Source of the DNA: Sulfitobacter sp. W027
Lineage (GTDB): Bacteria > Pseudomonadota > Alphaproteobacteria > Rhodobacterales > Rhodobacteraceae
Length of the DNA stretch: 64,000 nt
Direction: 5' to 3'
Assembly (NCBI RefSeq): GCF_025143985.1
Contig: NZ_CP083564.1
Span: forward strand, 2,759,001-2,823,000
The translations under genes and the position numbers were made by a program. Positions 25,771-34,667 of this stretch are shown in pieces. A model generated the notes under the pieces. The model was not told the DNA's origin and searched no databases. It saw only the letters and a program-made list of their open reading frames with translations. Each line of letters opens with the position of its first letter. Position 1 is the first letter of the stretch.

Positions 25771-28050
25771 TTACTTACAAGCTGCACACATCTTTTTGTA
25801 GTGATCCCCGCCAACTTCCTTGATGAAGTTGATACCAGCTTTGGCCGCGCGGATGGCTTCTTCCAGCGTGAGGTCTGGCAACGTTCCAAGGCCGTCAATT
25901 GTGCCGTGCGACTCGATTTGGACAAGCCGTTCGAGAGCGCGAACATCAAGCTTGTCTTTCACTTTGTCATGGTACTCCCCAAGAGCGTCTGCGAATTTAG
26001 GTCTGCCCGGCGAACAGAAGGTTGCGAACATCTCCAGCAACTTACGCGTCGCATTTGGCAGCAAGAATAGTTTGTCGGTTTCCCCAGTCTTCACGGCGCT
26101 ACGAACAAGGTGGAAGAGGTAGTGATATTCGCTGTCGTAGTTCACCAGCAATTTGTGCATTTGGATAAGCGAAGTTACCCGTTCGTCTCCAACACCCGAA
26201 TCCCGACAGTCAAGTGAAAGTAAGGCCTTCCCCCACTTGCTCTCGTCCCTGCGGTGCAAATTTTGAAACTCGCGTTTCACCATATTCATGAAGCTCGTGT
26301 TGTGCGTGAGGACAATGACCTGAGCGCACTTCTTGGTCATGCGCGTCATCAGGCTGTAGGCATAGGTTCGAGCGGCGGTATCGAGGCTCGAAATAGGGTC
26401 ATCAATGATCAGCACAAGGTCTTCGACCTTGCGCCCCTCGGCGGCCAGTTGCGTCAGGAAGTAGCAAAAAGAAACCGCTGTCCGTTCTCCTTCACTAAGC
26501 TCGGTTGCAGGTTTTCCGCTCGGCCGAAGGATGCTGTAGCCACCGGCTTCGGCAACAAGACGAAGTTCTTTGTGCCCTAGGTAGGCCCAAATGAGCTCAT
26601 TCATCTTGTCCGCGCCAACACCGTGGTCTTGTAGGTCGTTGCGAAGTTCTAACTGGCGGTCTGCAAGGCCCTTCTCGTCCGTTTGCGCTGTCTTAAGCTC
26701 TGTTCCGGCATCCTGCACAGCCTTTTGAAGGCGGTCCCAATCACCTTGGTTGGTCGCCAAAACATGTGCTTCGATTTTCGTGAAGGCGTCCTTTTGCATT
26801 GCGGCAAAACTCGTGAAGGCTTCGTTGTGCCTATTCACGGCAGAAGTCAGGGCGGTCTCTATTTTCTCATATTCTGCGAGCCACCTTTCAAGGTCGAAAT
26901 CGGCCAGCTCTGCGGTTGCCTCGACTTCTTTGGTCGGGTTTGTTGCCTTTACCTCGAGACCTTTGAGAAGCTCCCCGACACACGCGCCAAGCTGCTTGAT
27001 AGCGGTTTCGAAAAGCATTCGGTTCAGGGCGATTGCTTCCCGTTCTTCGGCGGTAACTTCAGCTTCCTTGGGGACAGACCGATAGAGCTCCCTAAGAGCT
27101 TGCTGGTGTTCATGCCCGTGCTTCACGGCGTCTTCCAGAACGCGAAGAGCCTCAGCCCACGATCTGTCGAACATTACCCGAAGCTGTGCTCGGCGCTCTT
27201 CAGAGAATGGGTTTCCACAGAGCAAGCAGTCGATCACACTATGTTCGTCGTGATAGTGGAGTCCTTTCTCGACCCAGCGAAGAGCATCCGAGTGGGCTTC
27301 GAACTCCTTCGAAGCGATGCCGGAAACGCTCTCGGTCAGCAGGGCTTGACCAACCTTGAACCAGTCAATCAGACCGGCCGGAAGGCTTGGGGAGAACGAA
27401 AGCGTTGGCAGGGGTTCCCGCTGAGCAAGCATTCCTTGGTTTTTCTTGAGCTCAGCTTCGGACAGCTTCTTCTCCGCGCCGAAGGATGCTTTCGAGTAAT
27501 GTCCTTGAATTTTTCGAGCGTCGTAGGACTGCGTGTAAGTGCTCGACGCAGCGACTTCTCGGACGTTGCGCGCCACTCGCGTTTTGAAGTCCGATAGGTC
27601 CTTATCAGCCTTGGTCTTCGCCTTCTCTTTGGCCTTGGTCTGTTGCTTTGCCGCGGAAAGTTTTGGAGCTATCTCGTCAAACTCTTTTCGAGCATCGACC
27701 TTCTTTTCGCTCAGATAGGCAATTCCCTTCGTGCTGCTGGCATCCCATTCGAAGTTCCTGGACACAAAGTCTGTATTGAAAACCAGCAAGTTACTCCCGA
27801 AGGGGTTTGAGATAGGATTTTGCGTGACAGCCGTGCCGTCAGACACTTCTATTTTGAAAGCTGTTTCTGTGGGTAATCGCTCCTCAAGACGTCCCCGCTC
27901 AATCGACGAAAACACCCGCGAAAGGGTTGTTTTTCCAGACCCATTGAACCCGTAAATTAGGGTGCGAGGTTTGAGTTGAATATCTGCAGGGGCGGAAAAA
28001 TCCTTCCACACTCCTGCGTTTTTCAGTTCGGAAACTCTGCTAATGATCAA
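25771..28050 (-). CDS. RloC/PrrC-like AAA_13 ATPase, candidate anticodon nuclease
   Basis: 759 aa, intact. An ABC/SMC-type ATPase is split around a long charged coiled-coil: Walker A GFNGSGKTT (34-42), a helical region from about 120 with a CLLC pair (Cys275, Cys278) resembling the RloC zinc hook, the signature LSEGER (518-523), Walker B LVLIIDDPISSLD (545-557) and His583 (LTHN). The C-terminus has PNATRKLLE, then ESHGT: Arg669, Glu673 and His715 match the R-x3-E...H catalytic arrangement reported for PrrC and RloC tRNA anticodon nucleases. Those enzymes block translation after phage attack on DNA. The start is TTG 28048-28050, giving the usual MIxxxxxLKN N-terminus, with weak ribosome binding. 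No restriction-modification genes are next to it, as for RloC rather than PrrC. ATPase call is firm; nuclease role is inferred from motif position. Confidence 0.8.
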   Translation of the reverse strand: MIISRVSELKNAGVWKDFSAPADIQLKPRTLIYGFNGSGKTTLSRVFSSIERGRLEERLPTETAFKIEVSDGTAVTQNPISNPFGSNLLVFNTDFVSRNFEWDASSTKGIAYLSEKKVDARKEFDEIAPKLSAAKQQTKAKEKAKTKADKDLSDFKTRVARNVREVAASSTYTQSYDARKIQGHYSKASFGAEKKLSEAELKKNQGMLAQREPLPTLSFSPSLPAGLIDWFKVGQALLTESVSGIASKEFEAHSDALRWVEKGLHYHDEHSVIDCLLCGNPFSEERRAQLRVMFDRSWAEALRVLEDAVKHGHEHQQALRELYRSVPKEAEVTAEEREAIALNRMLFETAIKQLGACVGELLKGLEVKATNPTKEVEATAELADFDLERWLAEYEKIETALTSAVNRHNEAFTSFAAMQKDAFTKIEAHVLATNQGDWDRLQKAVQDAGTELKTAQTDEKGLADRQLELRNDLQDHGVGADKMNELIWAYLGHKELRLVAEAGGYSILRPSGKPATELSEGERTAVSFCYFLTQLAAEGRKVEDLVLIIDDPISSLDTAARTYAYSLMTRMTKKCAQVIVLTHNTSFMNMVKREFQNLHRRDESKWGKALLSLDCRDSGVGDERVTSLIQMHKLLVNYDSEYHYLFHLVRSAVKTGETDKLFLLPNATRKLLEMFATFCSPGRPKFADALGEYHDKVKDKLDVRALERLVQIESHGTIDGLGTLPDLTLEEAIRAAKAGINFIKEVGGDHYKKMCAACK

Positions 28051-28684
28051 GTTAATATGCTCTACTCGAAAAAATTCTTGGCGATGTTCGGCTATCAGTC
28101 AAAATATGCGACCGCCTTTGCCTTGGCGCAACTAAAAGTTGCGAGGTGATCCTGTATGGTCGTTGCTAAGCACCGCGTTTTGGAGTGTTTGGTTAAGGCA
28201 GGCGGTTCAGAGTCCCACCATTCACTAAGCCCGCCGAGCCAGTTCTTGCGCGAAGCCGCCATTGGCGTCAGCTGCAGCGAAAGTCCGGTTTCCGCCTTTC
28301 ATTCCAAAGGCCCTCGCAATCGCAGCGCAAACTGAGCAGCGGCAGCGAACGGCAGGAAAGTCCGCATTGCCGTCCTTCACCTGCCACCTCAACGCCGGTG
28401 CCATTTCCAACAGCAATGAATGGCAGGAAGGAGCCCCAAACTGACCGCGTAAGCCGTTGGAGGCTTCGCAGTGGCAGCATGGCGCGCTTAGTGCGGCCGG
28501 CCCTTAGCCGACATTCGTGTAAGGCGTGGCAGATGGCCGGTCCCAACCCATACGCGACATTCGTATCAGCCGCAGCAAAAGCCTTAAGGTAGCCCGATAC
28601 CCGTCGATCTTCCAGAGGTTGTGGCACTGACCTTAACCTCAACGCGCTTCGTCTGTGACCTTGCCCATGAATTAACTGTGCAAG
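28051..28684. other. Intergenic DNA rich in degenerate repeat motifs
   Basis: No gene. From about 28240 to 28600 there are many variants of a GCAGCGAAnGTCCG / CGACATTCGT motif, one exact copy being at 28274-28287. This looks like accumulated decayed intergenic repeat, not coding DNA. Confidence 0.5.
28274..28287 (+). repeat. Copy of 14-bp intergenic motif (GCAGCGAAAGTCCG)
   Basis: One base different from the copies at 13460-13473 (minus) and 36207-36220 (plus). It lies in a stretch with several weaker variants. Confidence 0.45.
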
Positions 28685-29605
28685 TCATTCGTAGGAAGAC
28701 GACAGCGCTGAAGGAAGCAAACGTTTGCGAATTTGGTCGGCCAGTTCGCTGAGATGCGCGGGGAAGCGCCTATTACGGCGAGCAAGGAGGTGGACGTATA
28801 CGGATTGGAGTTGAGGCGCCTGAATAGAAACTGCAGAGAGTTGTCCGCAGGCAAGTTCCGCGCTAACGCTGAAGGCTGGCAAGACAGTGATCGCGCGGTC
28901 TGCAAGTGCCATGCGTGCGAGCAGAGCGATCGAATTGCTCGTGACGACCGGTGAGATCAAGAGGCCGTTGTTGATCGCTGCCTCGTCAATCATCTGGCGT
29001 ATACGGAAATTCGACCCCATCAGCGCGAGCGGTTCGGCGCAAAGCTCTTGCATTGTCATGCTACGGCGCTGCGCCAAGCTGTTCTCCGTGTTCATGATTG
29101 CCATCAACGGAACCGTTGCGCGATAGCGCGAGACGATCTGCGGATGCGAGACGGGATGAAAACCGACGCCGAAATGCACCTCATCCTCAAGTAGAAGGCG
29201 CATCATGCTCGTGGTGTCTGTGACACTGACTGTCAGATTGATCCCGGAATAGTCGTCCATGAAGTGATCCAGCGTGTCGTAAAGCGCAGGTCCGAGGAAC
29301 CCTTCGCCAATGGCGATCTCGACATGACCGGTTCGCGCCGTCGAAATTTCGAGAAGCTGCCCCTCTAACAGTTCCAAGCCAGTTTGACGGGCACGGTAGT
29401 AGTCAATGACTGCGTGGCCCGCGTCGGTCAGGCTGATCTCGCGACGGCCATGTTCGATCAAAGCGGTTCCGATTTCCGTTTCGAGCTGGGCGATCTGTCG
29501 GCTGACCGAAGACGGGGCAATCTCCAGGAAATCCGCTGCAGCACGCATCGAACCGCTGCGCCAGGCTTCGTATAGGAAATGGATTCGGTGATCGTTGACT
29601 TTCAT
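28685..29605 (-). CDS. LysR family transcriptional regulator
   Basis: 306 aa. The N-terminal helix-turn-helix reads LYEAWRSGSMRAAADFL, EIAPSSVSRQIAQLETEIG, then a typical substrate-binding domain (GHVEIAIGEGFLGPAL, HFGVGFHP, LPAFSVSAELACGQL). It diverges from the rid/VOC/nhaC/dapA-like/dehydrogenase operon, and the intergenic region holds a LysR-type palindrome at 29663-29679. It is the likely regulator of that operon. Confidence 0.9.
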   Translation of the reverse strand: MKVNDHRIHFLYEAWRSGSMRAAADFLEIAPSSVSRQIAQLETEIGTALIEHGRREISLTDAGHAVIDYYRARQTGLELLEGQLLEISTARTGHVEIAIGEGFLGPALYDTLDHFMDDYSGINLTVSVTDTTSMMRLLLEDEVHFGVGFHPVSHPQIVSRYRATVPLMAIMNTENSLAQRRSMTMQELCAEPLALMGSNFRIRQMIDEAAINNGLLISPVVTSNSIALLARMALADRAITVLPAFSVSAELACGQLSAVSIQAPQLQSVYVHLLARRNRRFPAHLSELADQIRKRLLPSALSSSYE

Positions 29606-29662
29606 TTCATCCGGTCGGTCGAGAGGTGGCTTATGTTAGTATGTTAAAGTAATTATAAATGT

Positions 29663-29679
29663 GTTGCAAAAAGCGCAAC
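29663..29679. promoter_or_regulatory. LysR-type operator palindrome
   Basis: GTTGC (29663-29667) and GCAAC (29675-29679) are perfect arms with a 7-nt spacer, containing the T-N11-A LysR box TTGC-N7-GCAA. It lies 58 bp upstream of the lysR start and 155 bp upstream of the rid-like gene. Confidence 0.5.
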
Positions 29680-29833
29680 TACTATCAAGAAATTCCGTTA
29701 TTGATTGCAACATTTCTCTCGGATGTAATGGTTATTGCCGTCGCCTCGTTCCTGAAAATCGGGGCGAACAGTGCGGCAAGCCGGCGTCAGACAGGCAGAC
29801 ATACCACATACAAAACCACAGAGAGGACACCTA

Positions 29834-30229
29834 ATGGAAACCCGCGAAATCAACCCTTGGAGCTGGCAAGATGCCTTCGGGTTTGCCCATGGCCGCGAAG
29901 TAACCCAGGCAGGCCGTATTCTAACGTTGTCTGGCCAATGCGCTACGAATGCTTCCGGCGTTCCTCAGCATCCCGGCGATATGGCTGGGCAATTGTCCCT
30001 TGCTGTCGCCAATCTGGGCGAAGTGCTGAAACGAGCCGGAATGACCTATGCCAACGTGCAGGGAATCCGCATTTTCACAACCGACATGGACGCCACACTG
30101 GAGAATTGGGGATCGCTGATCGGCCCGTTCGTGGCCCTGGGTCATCGCCCGGCCAGCACGCTGGTCGGTACAACTCGTCTGTTCTCGCCCGATCTAATGG
30201 TCGAGATCGAAGCCACTGCGTGTGCTTGA
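29834..30229 (+). CDS. Rid (YjgF/YER057c/UK114) family protein lacking the catalytic arginine
   Basis: 131 aa of the Rid fold, with GRILTLSGQCATNASG, QLSLAVANLGEVLKRAGM and the C-terminal VEIEATA. RidA enzymes hydrolyse reactive imines using an Arg in P-A-R-T/S; here the segment reads HRPASTLV, so Ser108 stands in that place. The protein therefore resembles Rid subgroups without known imine deaminase activity. GAGAGGACACCTA precedes the ATG. First gene of the operon, whose dehydrogenase would produce imines, so a role in handling an imine or enamine intermediate is inferred. Confidence 0.85.
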   Translation: METREINPWSWQDAFGFAHGREVTQAGRILTLSGQCATNASGVPQHPGDMAGQLSLAVANLGEVLKRAGMTYANVQGIRIFTTDMDATLENWGSLIGPFVALGHRPASTLVGTTRLFSPDLMVEIEATACA

Positions 30230-30241
30230 GGAGGACCTGAT

Positions 30242-30718
30242 ATGATCCGTGGAATCCATCACCCGAGCCTCACCACCGACGACCTCGACGCTTTATTGTC
30301 CTTCTATAGCGACTTGCTGGGGTTTGAGGTTATCTCGTCATTCGGCTGGGAAACAGGAAGCGACCTGTCCGAACTGGCAGGCAACATCACCGGCGTGACC
30401 GGGTCCACCGCGCGCTCGGCGCTGTTGAAAGCCGGCAACGCCTATCTGGAAATCTTCGAATACACGCAGCCTCTATCGGCGCGCAGCGACACGCCCGCGC
30501 TGTCGAACAAAGGCATCGCCCATATCTGTTTCGACAGTGACGACGTGAAGGCCGATCACGCTCGACTCAGCGCCTCCGGGGTCACCTTCAAATCGGAACC
30601 TATCGACGTCGGCCCAATGCGCGTTTGCTACTGTCAGGACCCCGATGGGAATTTTGTCGAATTGCAGCAGATCACAGATCCGCAAAGCGGCTTGTGCCTC
30701 CCGGGATACGAAGCCTGA
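30242..30718 (+). CDS. VOC (glyoxalase/dioxygenase) superfamily protein
   Basis: 158 aa. The start MIRGIHHPSLTTDDLDALLSFYSDLLGFEV gives a first metal-ligand His (HHP), HICFDSDD the second, and QDPDGNFVELQQI the C-terminal Glu, as in glyoxalase-fold metalloenzymes. GAGGAGG lies 7 nt before the ATG, 12 bp after the rid stop. Substrate is unknown; members isomerise, epimerise or oxygenate small acids. Confidence 0.85.
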   Translation: MIRGIHHPSLTTDDLDALLSFYSDLLGFEVISSFGWETGSDLSELAGNITGVTGSTARSALLKAGNAYLEIFEYTQPLSARSDTPALSNKGIAHICFDSDDVKADHARLSASGVTFKSEPIDVGPMRVCYCQDPDGNFVELQQITDPQSGLCLPGYEA

Positions 30719-30802
30719 ACAACATCTTTCGCCTTTCGCCGGAAGGCGCTGCACAAAAACAAAGACCGGCGTAAAAAGACATAACCAACAAGGAGGTTCG
30801 TT

Positions 30803-32227
30803 ATGAACCAACCCACTCTTCAGTTCCGAGGGGGACTGGGTATGGCGTTTCTGCCGCCCGTCCTGTTCCTCATCTCCTGTTTCGTATATTTCGTCGTATT
30901 CAAGGCCTTCGATATGACTGCATTGGCAATGGGGGGCTTCGTGTCCCTGTTAATCGGCGCAGTTTTCGCGAAGAACTACAAGGAATACTGGGCGCAGGTC
31001 ATGAAAGGCATCAGTGGCGAAAGCGCGGTTGCCATCGTCGTTATTCTGTTCATGGTCGGCATGATTTCGGCGCTGATCAAGGCGACGGGCGTGGCCACCG
31101 GCTTTGTTTGGCTGGCACAGGAAGTCGGGCTGAACACCGGCTATTATACGGTCTTCGTGTTTGTCGCGGTCAGCCTGATTTCGATGGCGACCGGGTCCTC
31201 AATCGGTACGATGTTCACCGCCTTCCCGATTTTCTACGCGGCGGGTCTCGCCATTGGCGCAGCCCCCGGCCCGCTCGCAGGGGCGATCCTGTCGGCGGCC
31301 ATTCTCGGCGACAACCTCGCGCCGATTTCGGACACCACCATTATTTCCTCGTCGAGCCAGAGGTTCCGTTCGAAAGATGCGGTGGCCGATGTTGGCGGCG
31401 TGGTCAAACACCGGGCGCGCTATGCGCTGCTCTCAGCAGTGATCTCCGCTGTCTTCTTCCTGGTGGTGGGCATGGCGACGGCGCAGGACACTGGGGTTGC
31501 CGAATTCTCCGCAACCGCCTCGCCTTGGCCGTTGCTGATGCTGATCCCGGTTGCGATCATGCTGATCGTTGCGATGATCTCCCGCGACATTTTTCTCGCC
31601 GTCACGGTCGGCTTGGTTCTTGGTTCTCTGACAGGGCTTGCGTCCGGTCTCCTGCATGTGAGGGACATTGTCGGTGTTTCAGACGGGGCGCCTTCTGGTT
31701 TTCTGTATTCCGGTGTGTCCGGGATGCTGGGCACAGTTGCTCTGGTGATTTCCGTCTTCGGGATCATGGGGGTGCTGCGTGGTGCCGGGATCATGGAAAT
31801 GGTCGTCAGCAAGCTGACAACCGGCCGACTGGCCTCGACCCCGCGTGGTGTCGAAATCGCCATCGGTCTTGGCGTTTCCGCGACCACCCTGCTCTTCGGG
31901 GGCGTGAACTCCGCCTCGATGCTGACTTTCGGCCCGATTGCCGACGAGCTTGGCGCCCGCGTCGGCCTGCACCCTTACCGGCGCGCCAATGTCATGGATT
32001 GTTTCGCCCTTGGTCTGGCCTCCGTCGTGCCGGTGCTCAGCGCCTATCTGTTCATCGGAGCGTTGCTGACCTCGGGGTACGAGGGTACGCCGGCGCAATC
32101 CACTTTTGCGCTGTTCCCGATGACCATTTACCCGCTGGTGCTGACCGTGGTGATGTTCATCGCAGTGATGACCGGCTGGGGCCGTCGCTTCGAAGGAGCA
32201 GACGGGGCCACCAGCAAGACTCAATAA
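30803..32227 (+). CDS. NhaC-type Na+/H+ antiporter family transporter
   Basis: 474 aa, about 12 transmembrane segments. The motif GDNLAPISDTTIISS near residue 170 is the hallmark of NhaC-type ion-transporter superfamily members, some of which carry amino or organic acids. A clean AAGGAGG precedes the ATG. Lying between the VOC and DapA-family genes, it may import the substrate of the locus in exchange for cations. A small hairpin (30730-30748) lies in the 84-bp gap upstream. Confidence 0.85.
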   Translation: MNQPTLQFRGGLGMAFLPPVLFLISCFVYFVVFKAFDMTALAMGGFVSLLIGAVFAKNYKEYWAQVMKGISGESAVAIVVILFMVGMISALIKATGVATGFVWLAQEVGLNTGYYTVFVFVAVSLISMATGSSIGTMFTAFPIFYAAGLAIGAAPGPLAGAILSAAILGDNLAPISDTTIISSSSQRFRSKDAVADVGGVVKHRARYALLSAVISAVFFLVVGMATAQDTGVAEFSATASPWPLLMLIPVAIMLIVAMISRDIFLAVTVGLVLGSLTGLASGLLHVRDIVGVSDGAPSGFLYSGVSGMLGTVALVISVFGIMGVLRGAGIMEMVVSKLTTGRLASTPRGVEIAIGLGVSATTLLFGGVNSASMLTFGPIADELGARVGLHPYRRANVMDCFALGLASVVPVLSAYLFIGALLTSGYEGTPAQSTFALFPMTIYPLVLTVVMFIAVMTGWGRRFEGADGATSKTQ

Positions 32228-32261
32228 CGACCTGACAACGCAGGCACCGAAAGGATTTCCC

Positions 32262-33194
32262 ATGGACCGTAATTCTGTCGACTGGACCGGATATATCCCG
32301 GCCATCACCACCCCCTTTGACCGCAAGGGACGTCTCGATCTTGATGCCTTCGACGGGCAGATGGAATGGCTAAGTGCTGAACGTATGCACGGTGTCATTC
32401 TTGCTGGCACAAGCGGCGAGTGGTTCAGCATGAGCTCAAAGGAACGCGCGGCTCTCTTCGAGGCCGGGGCGCGCTACCGCAAAGATGGGCTCTGGGTCAT
32501 CGGTGCCTGCAATTCCTACACGTCTGCCGAGGCGATCACCCATGCGCGTGCGGCGGAAGAGGCGGGGCTCGACGGTATCCTGATCACCCCTCCGCCCTAT
32601 GTCGTGCCGAACCGACGCGAGATCGTTAATTTTTACAGCGCGGTGTCGGATGCGACCGACATTCCGATGACAGTCTACAACTGGCCGCGCGGGTGTATTG
32701 TCGACATGGACACGGATCTGCTGGACGAGTTGGCGGATATTAACAATGTTGTGGCGATCAAGAACTCGACCGGCAATTTTGCAGGCTTCCTGACCGGCAT
32801 GTATCGCTTGGAGGACCGGGTGCGCTACTTCGGCCTGCCGACCAGTGAACTGGGGGCCGATCTGGCGCTTCTCGGGCATGGTGACGGTCTGATGGGATCG
32901 GGCGGTGTCTTGGGGGCGGATCATCCGGACTTCTGGCGCGCGATTACCGCTGGTGACCGGACCCGTGCGATCGAGTTGGGCGAAAGAGACAGGGTGATTA
33001 TGACGGAATGGTTCCGGCCCGATTACGGCGTCCAGTTCGGCAATCAACAGGCGATCATGAAAACCGCCCTGCGTCTGCGCGGCGTTCCGGCCGGCTTCGT
33101 GCGTGATCCGCTGATGGAGCTTTCCACCAGCGAGGTGGCGCGGATCGAAGCGACGCTGCACAAGCTGGGAATTAAAACCCAAGCTCTGGCCTGA
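32262..33194 (+). CDS. Dihydrodipicolinate synthase (DapA) family lyase
   Basis: 310 aa TIM-barrel. GTSGEW (49-54), Tyr139 (VYNWP) and the Schiff-base Lys167 (VVAIKNSTG) are all present. In catabolic operons with a D-hydroxyproline-type dehydrogenase, this family includes the 1-pyrroline-4-hydroxy-2-carboxylate deaminase, which makes 2-oxoglutarate semialdehyde; that is the preferred inferred role. A general aldolase or sugar-acid dehydratase role is the alternative. AAAGGA precedes the ATG. Confidence 0.87.
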   Translation: MDRNSVDWTGYIPAITTPFDRKGRLDLDAFDGQMEWLSAERMHGVILAGTSGEWFSMSSKERAALFEAGARYRKDGLWVIGACNSYTSAEAITHARAAEEAGLDGILITPPPYVVPNRREIVNFYSAVSDATDIPMTVYNWPRGCIVDMDTDLLDELADINNVVAIKNSTGNFAGFLTGMYRLEDRVRYFGLPTSELGADLALLGHGDGLMGSGGVLGADHPDFWRAITAGDRTRAIELGERDRVIMTEWFRPDYGVQFGNQQAIMKTALRLRGVPAGFVRDPLMELSTSEVARIEATLHKLGIKTQALA

Positions 33195-33200
33195 TCGCCC

Positions 33201-34379
33201 ATGACCCGTGGTTACGATACAATTGTCATCGGCGGCGGCCTGCTCGGCTGCGCCACCGCCTGGATGATTGCCCGGGACGGTGGACGGGTCCTCCTGGTTG
33301 AACGCGACCAGATCAATCAACACGCTTCCGGCAGCAATGCCGGAAGCCTTCATTTCCAACTCGAATACCGGATGATCGAACGCGGGGTCGAAGCGGCACG
33401 CAAAGCCGCGGAAGCGATGCCTTTGCACCTGCAGGCGGCCCAGCTCTGGTCCGACCTGCCGGGCCTCTGCGGACAGGACATAGAGGTCAAGCAGACCGGC
33501 GGGCTGATGATTGCAGAAAATGCCCAGCAAGTGGAATTGCTGGAGCGAAAAACCGAGATCGAGCGTAGCTGGGGGCTCGACAACCGGATGATCGACCGGG
33601 CGGAAATCGACCGGATTGCCCCCTATCTGTCGGACCGCGTGGTGGCGGCGGCCCTTTGCCCGACCGAGGGCAAGGCCGATGCGCGCACCGCTGGTCCCGC
33701 CTTGGCCCGCGCCGCTTTACAGGCCGGGGCAGAGATCAAGACCCGGACCGAGGTGACAGGGCTCGTCCGTCAGGGAGGGCGCTGGCATGTGTCCGTGGCA
33801 ACGGCGGAAAGCGCACAGAGGGCCATTGCCGAGAGTGTGGTGATCGCGGCGGGTGTTTGGACGACGCGAATGGGACAGATGATGGGAGCGCATCTGCCGA
33901 CAATCCCGCTGGCGCTGATGATGACGGTCACGCAGCGCGTGCCGAAACTGATCCCGCATCTCGTGCAACATGCCGGCGGGCGGTTGTCGCTGAAACAGGC
34001 GCTGGACGGCAATATTCTGATCGGTGGCGGCTGGCCGGCACGGCTGATCCGTCACCGGGACGGCGAACCGAACTTCGACGCCAAGCCAGAGCTGTTGACG
34101 ACGTCCCTGTCCGGCAATGCCGATATGGCGATCCGGGTGCTGCCCGATCTGTCGCGAATCCCGGCGATCCGCAGCTGGGTCGGCACCACGACGGTGACAC
34201 CGGATCAATTGCCGCTGGTCGGGCCCGTCCCGGGGCAACCCGGGGCCTTCGTAGCAACCGGGGGATCAGCTTTTACCCTTGGGCCAAGCTTCGCCCAGGC
34301 GCTGGCTGCTCTGATCGAGTGTCGACTGCCGGAAACGGATTTGCAGGCGTTCGATCCGGCACGCTACGGGAGGCAATAA
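33201..34379 (+). CDS. FAD-dependent oxidoreductase (DAO family), catalytic subunit of a heterotrimeric amino-acid dehydrogenase
   Basis: 392 aa. The N-terminal TIVIGGGLLGCATAW dinucleotide motif and ASGSNAGSLHFQLE flavin region mark the D-amino-acid oxidase/sarcosine oxidase beta-like family; GGSAFTLGPSFAQALA closes the FAD site. It is followed by a small 2Fe-2S protein and an NAD/FAD oxidoreductase, the same trio as LhpB/E/F-type D-hydroxyproline dehydrogenase, HcnABC and opine dehydrogenases. The subunits oxidise an amine or imino acid and pass electrons on. The ATG is 7 bp after the DapA-like stop. Confidence 0.85.
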   Translation: MTRGYDTIVIGGGLLGCATAWMIARDGGRVLLVERDQINQHASGSNAGSLHFQLEYRMIERGVEAARKAAEAMPLHLQAAQLWSDLPGLCGQDIEVKQTGGLMIAENAQQVELLERKTEIERSWGLDNRMIDRAEIDRIAPYLSDRVVAAALCPTEGKADARTAGPALARAALQAGAEIKTRTEVTGLVRQGGRWHVSVATAESAQRAIAESVVIAAGVWTTRMGQMMGAHLPTIPLALMMTVTQRVPKLIPHLVQHAGGRLSLKQALDGNILIGGGWPARLIRHRDGEPNFDAKPELLTTSLSGNADMAIRVLPDLSRIPAIRSWVGTTTVTPDQLPLVGPVPGQPGAFVATGGSAFTLGPSFAQALAALIECRLPETDLQAFDPARYGRQ

Positions 34380-34382
34380 GAC

Positions 34383-34667
34383 ATGGTCAAGGCACGGCGA
34401 CTGGCAACGAAACGCGGCGGTGACTTGCGGATTACCTTCGAAGGCGAAACCATCACGGCTTTTGAGGGGGAGACACTGGCTTCGGCCCTGTTGGCCGCGG
34501 GCGTTGCCGCCTTCAGTCTGACGCGGACGGGCGAACCCCGACTGCCATTTTGCAACATGGGCACCTGTTTCGACTGTGCCGTACGGGTCGATGATCGGGA
34601 GCTTGTACGCGCGTGCCTGACCGACGTGCGTGAGGGCATGCAGGTGAGACGGCAGGAGGTCAAATGA
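34383..34667 (+). CDS. Small (2Fe-2S)-binding subunit of the dehydrogenase
   Basis: 94 aa. FCNMGTCFDCAVRVDD with a later ACLTDV supplies the four cysteines of a plant-type 2Fe-2S cluster, as in HcnA or the N-terminal part of sarcosine oxidase alpha. GGGAGG precedes the start. Its stop overlaps the next gene as ATGA. Electron transfer between the two flavoproteins is expected. Confidence 0.88.
   Translation: MVKARRLATKRGGDLRITFEGETITAFEGETLASALLAAGVAAFSLTRTGEPRLPFCNMGTCFDCAVRVDDRELVRACLTDVREGMQVRRQEVK

Noticed and set aside
31108..32235. 375-codon plus-strand frame inside the NhaC-type gene
   Set aside because: A +1 shadow of the transporter, with Arg/Cys/His-rich composition and no start signal.
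32436..33530. 364-codon minus-strand open frame
   Set aside because: Antisense to the DapA-family and DAO-family genes; no motif or ribosome binding site.
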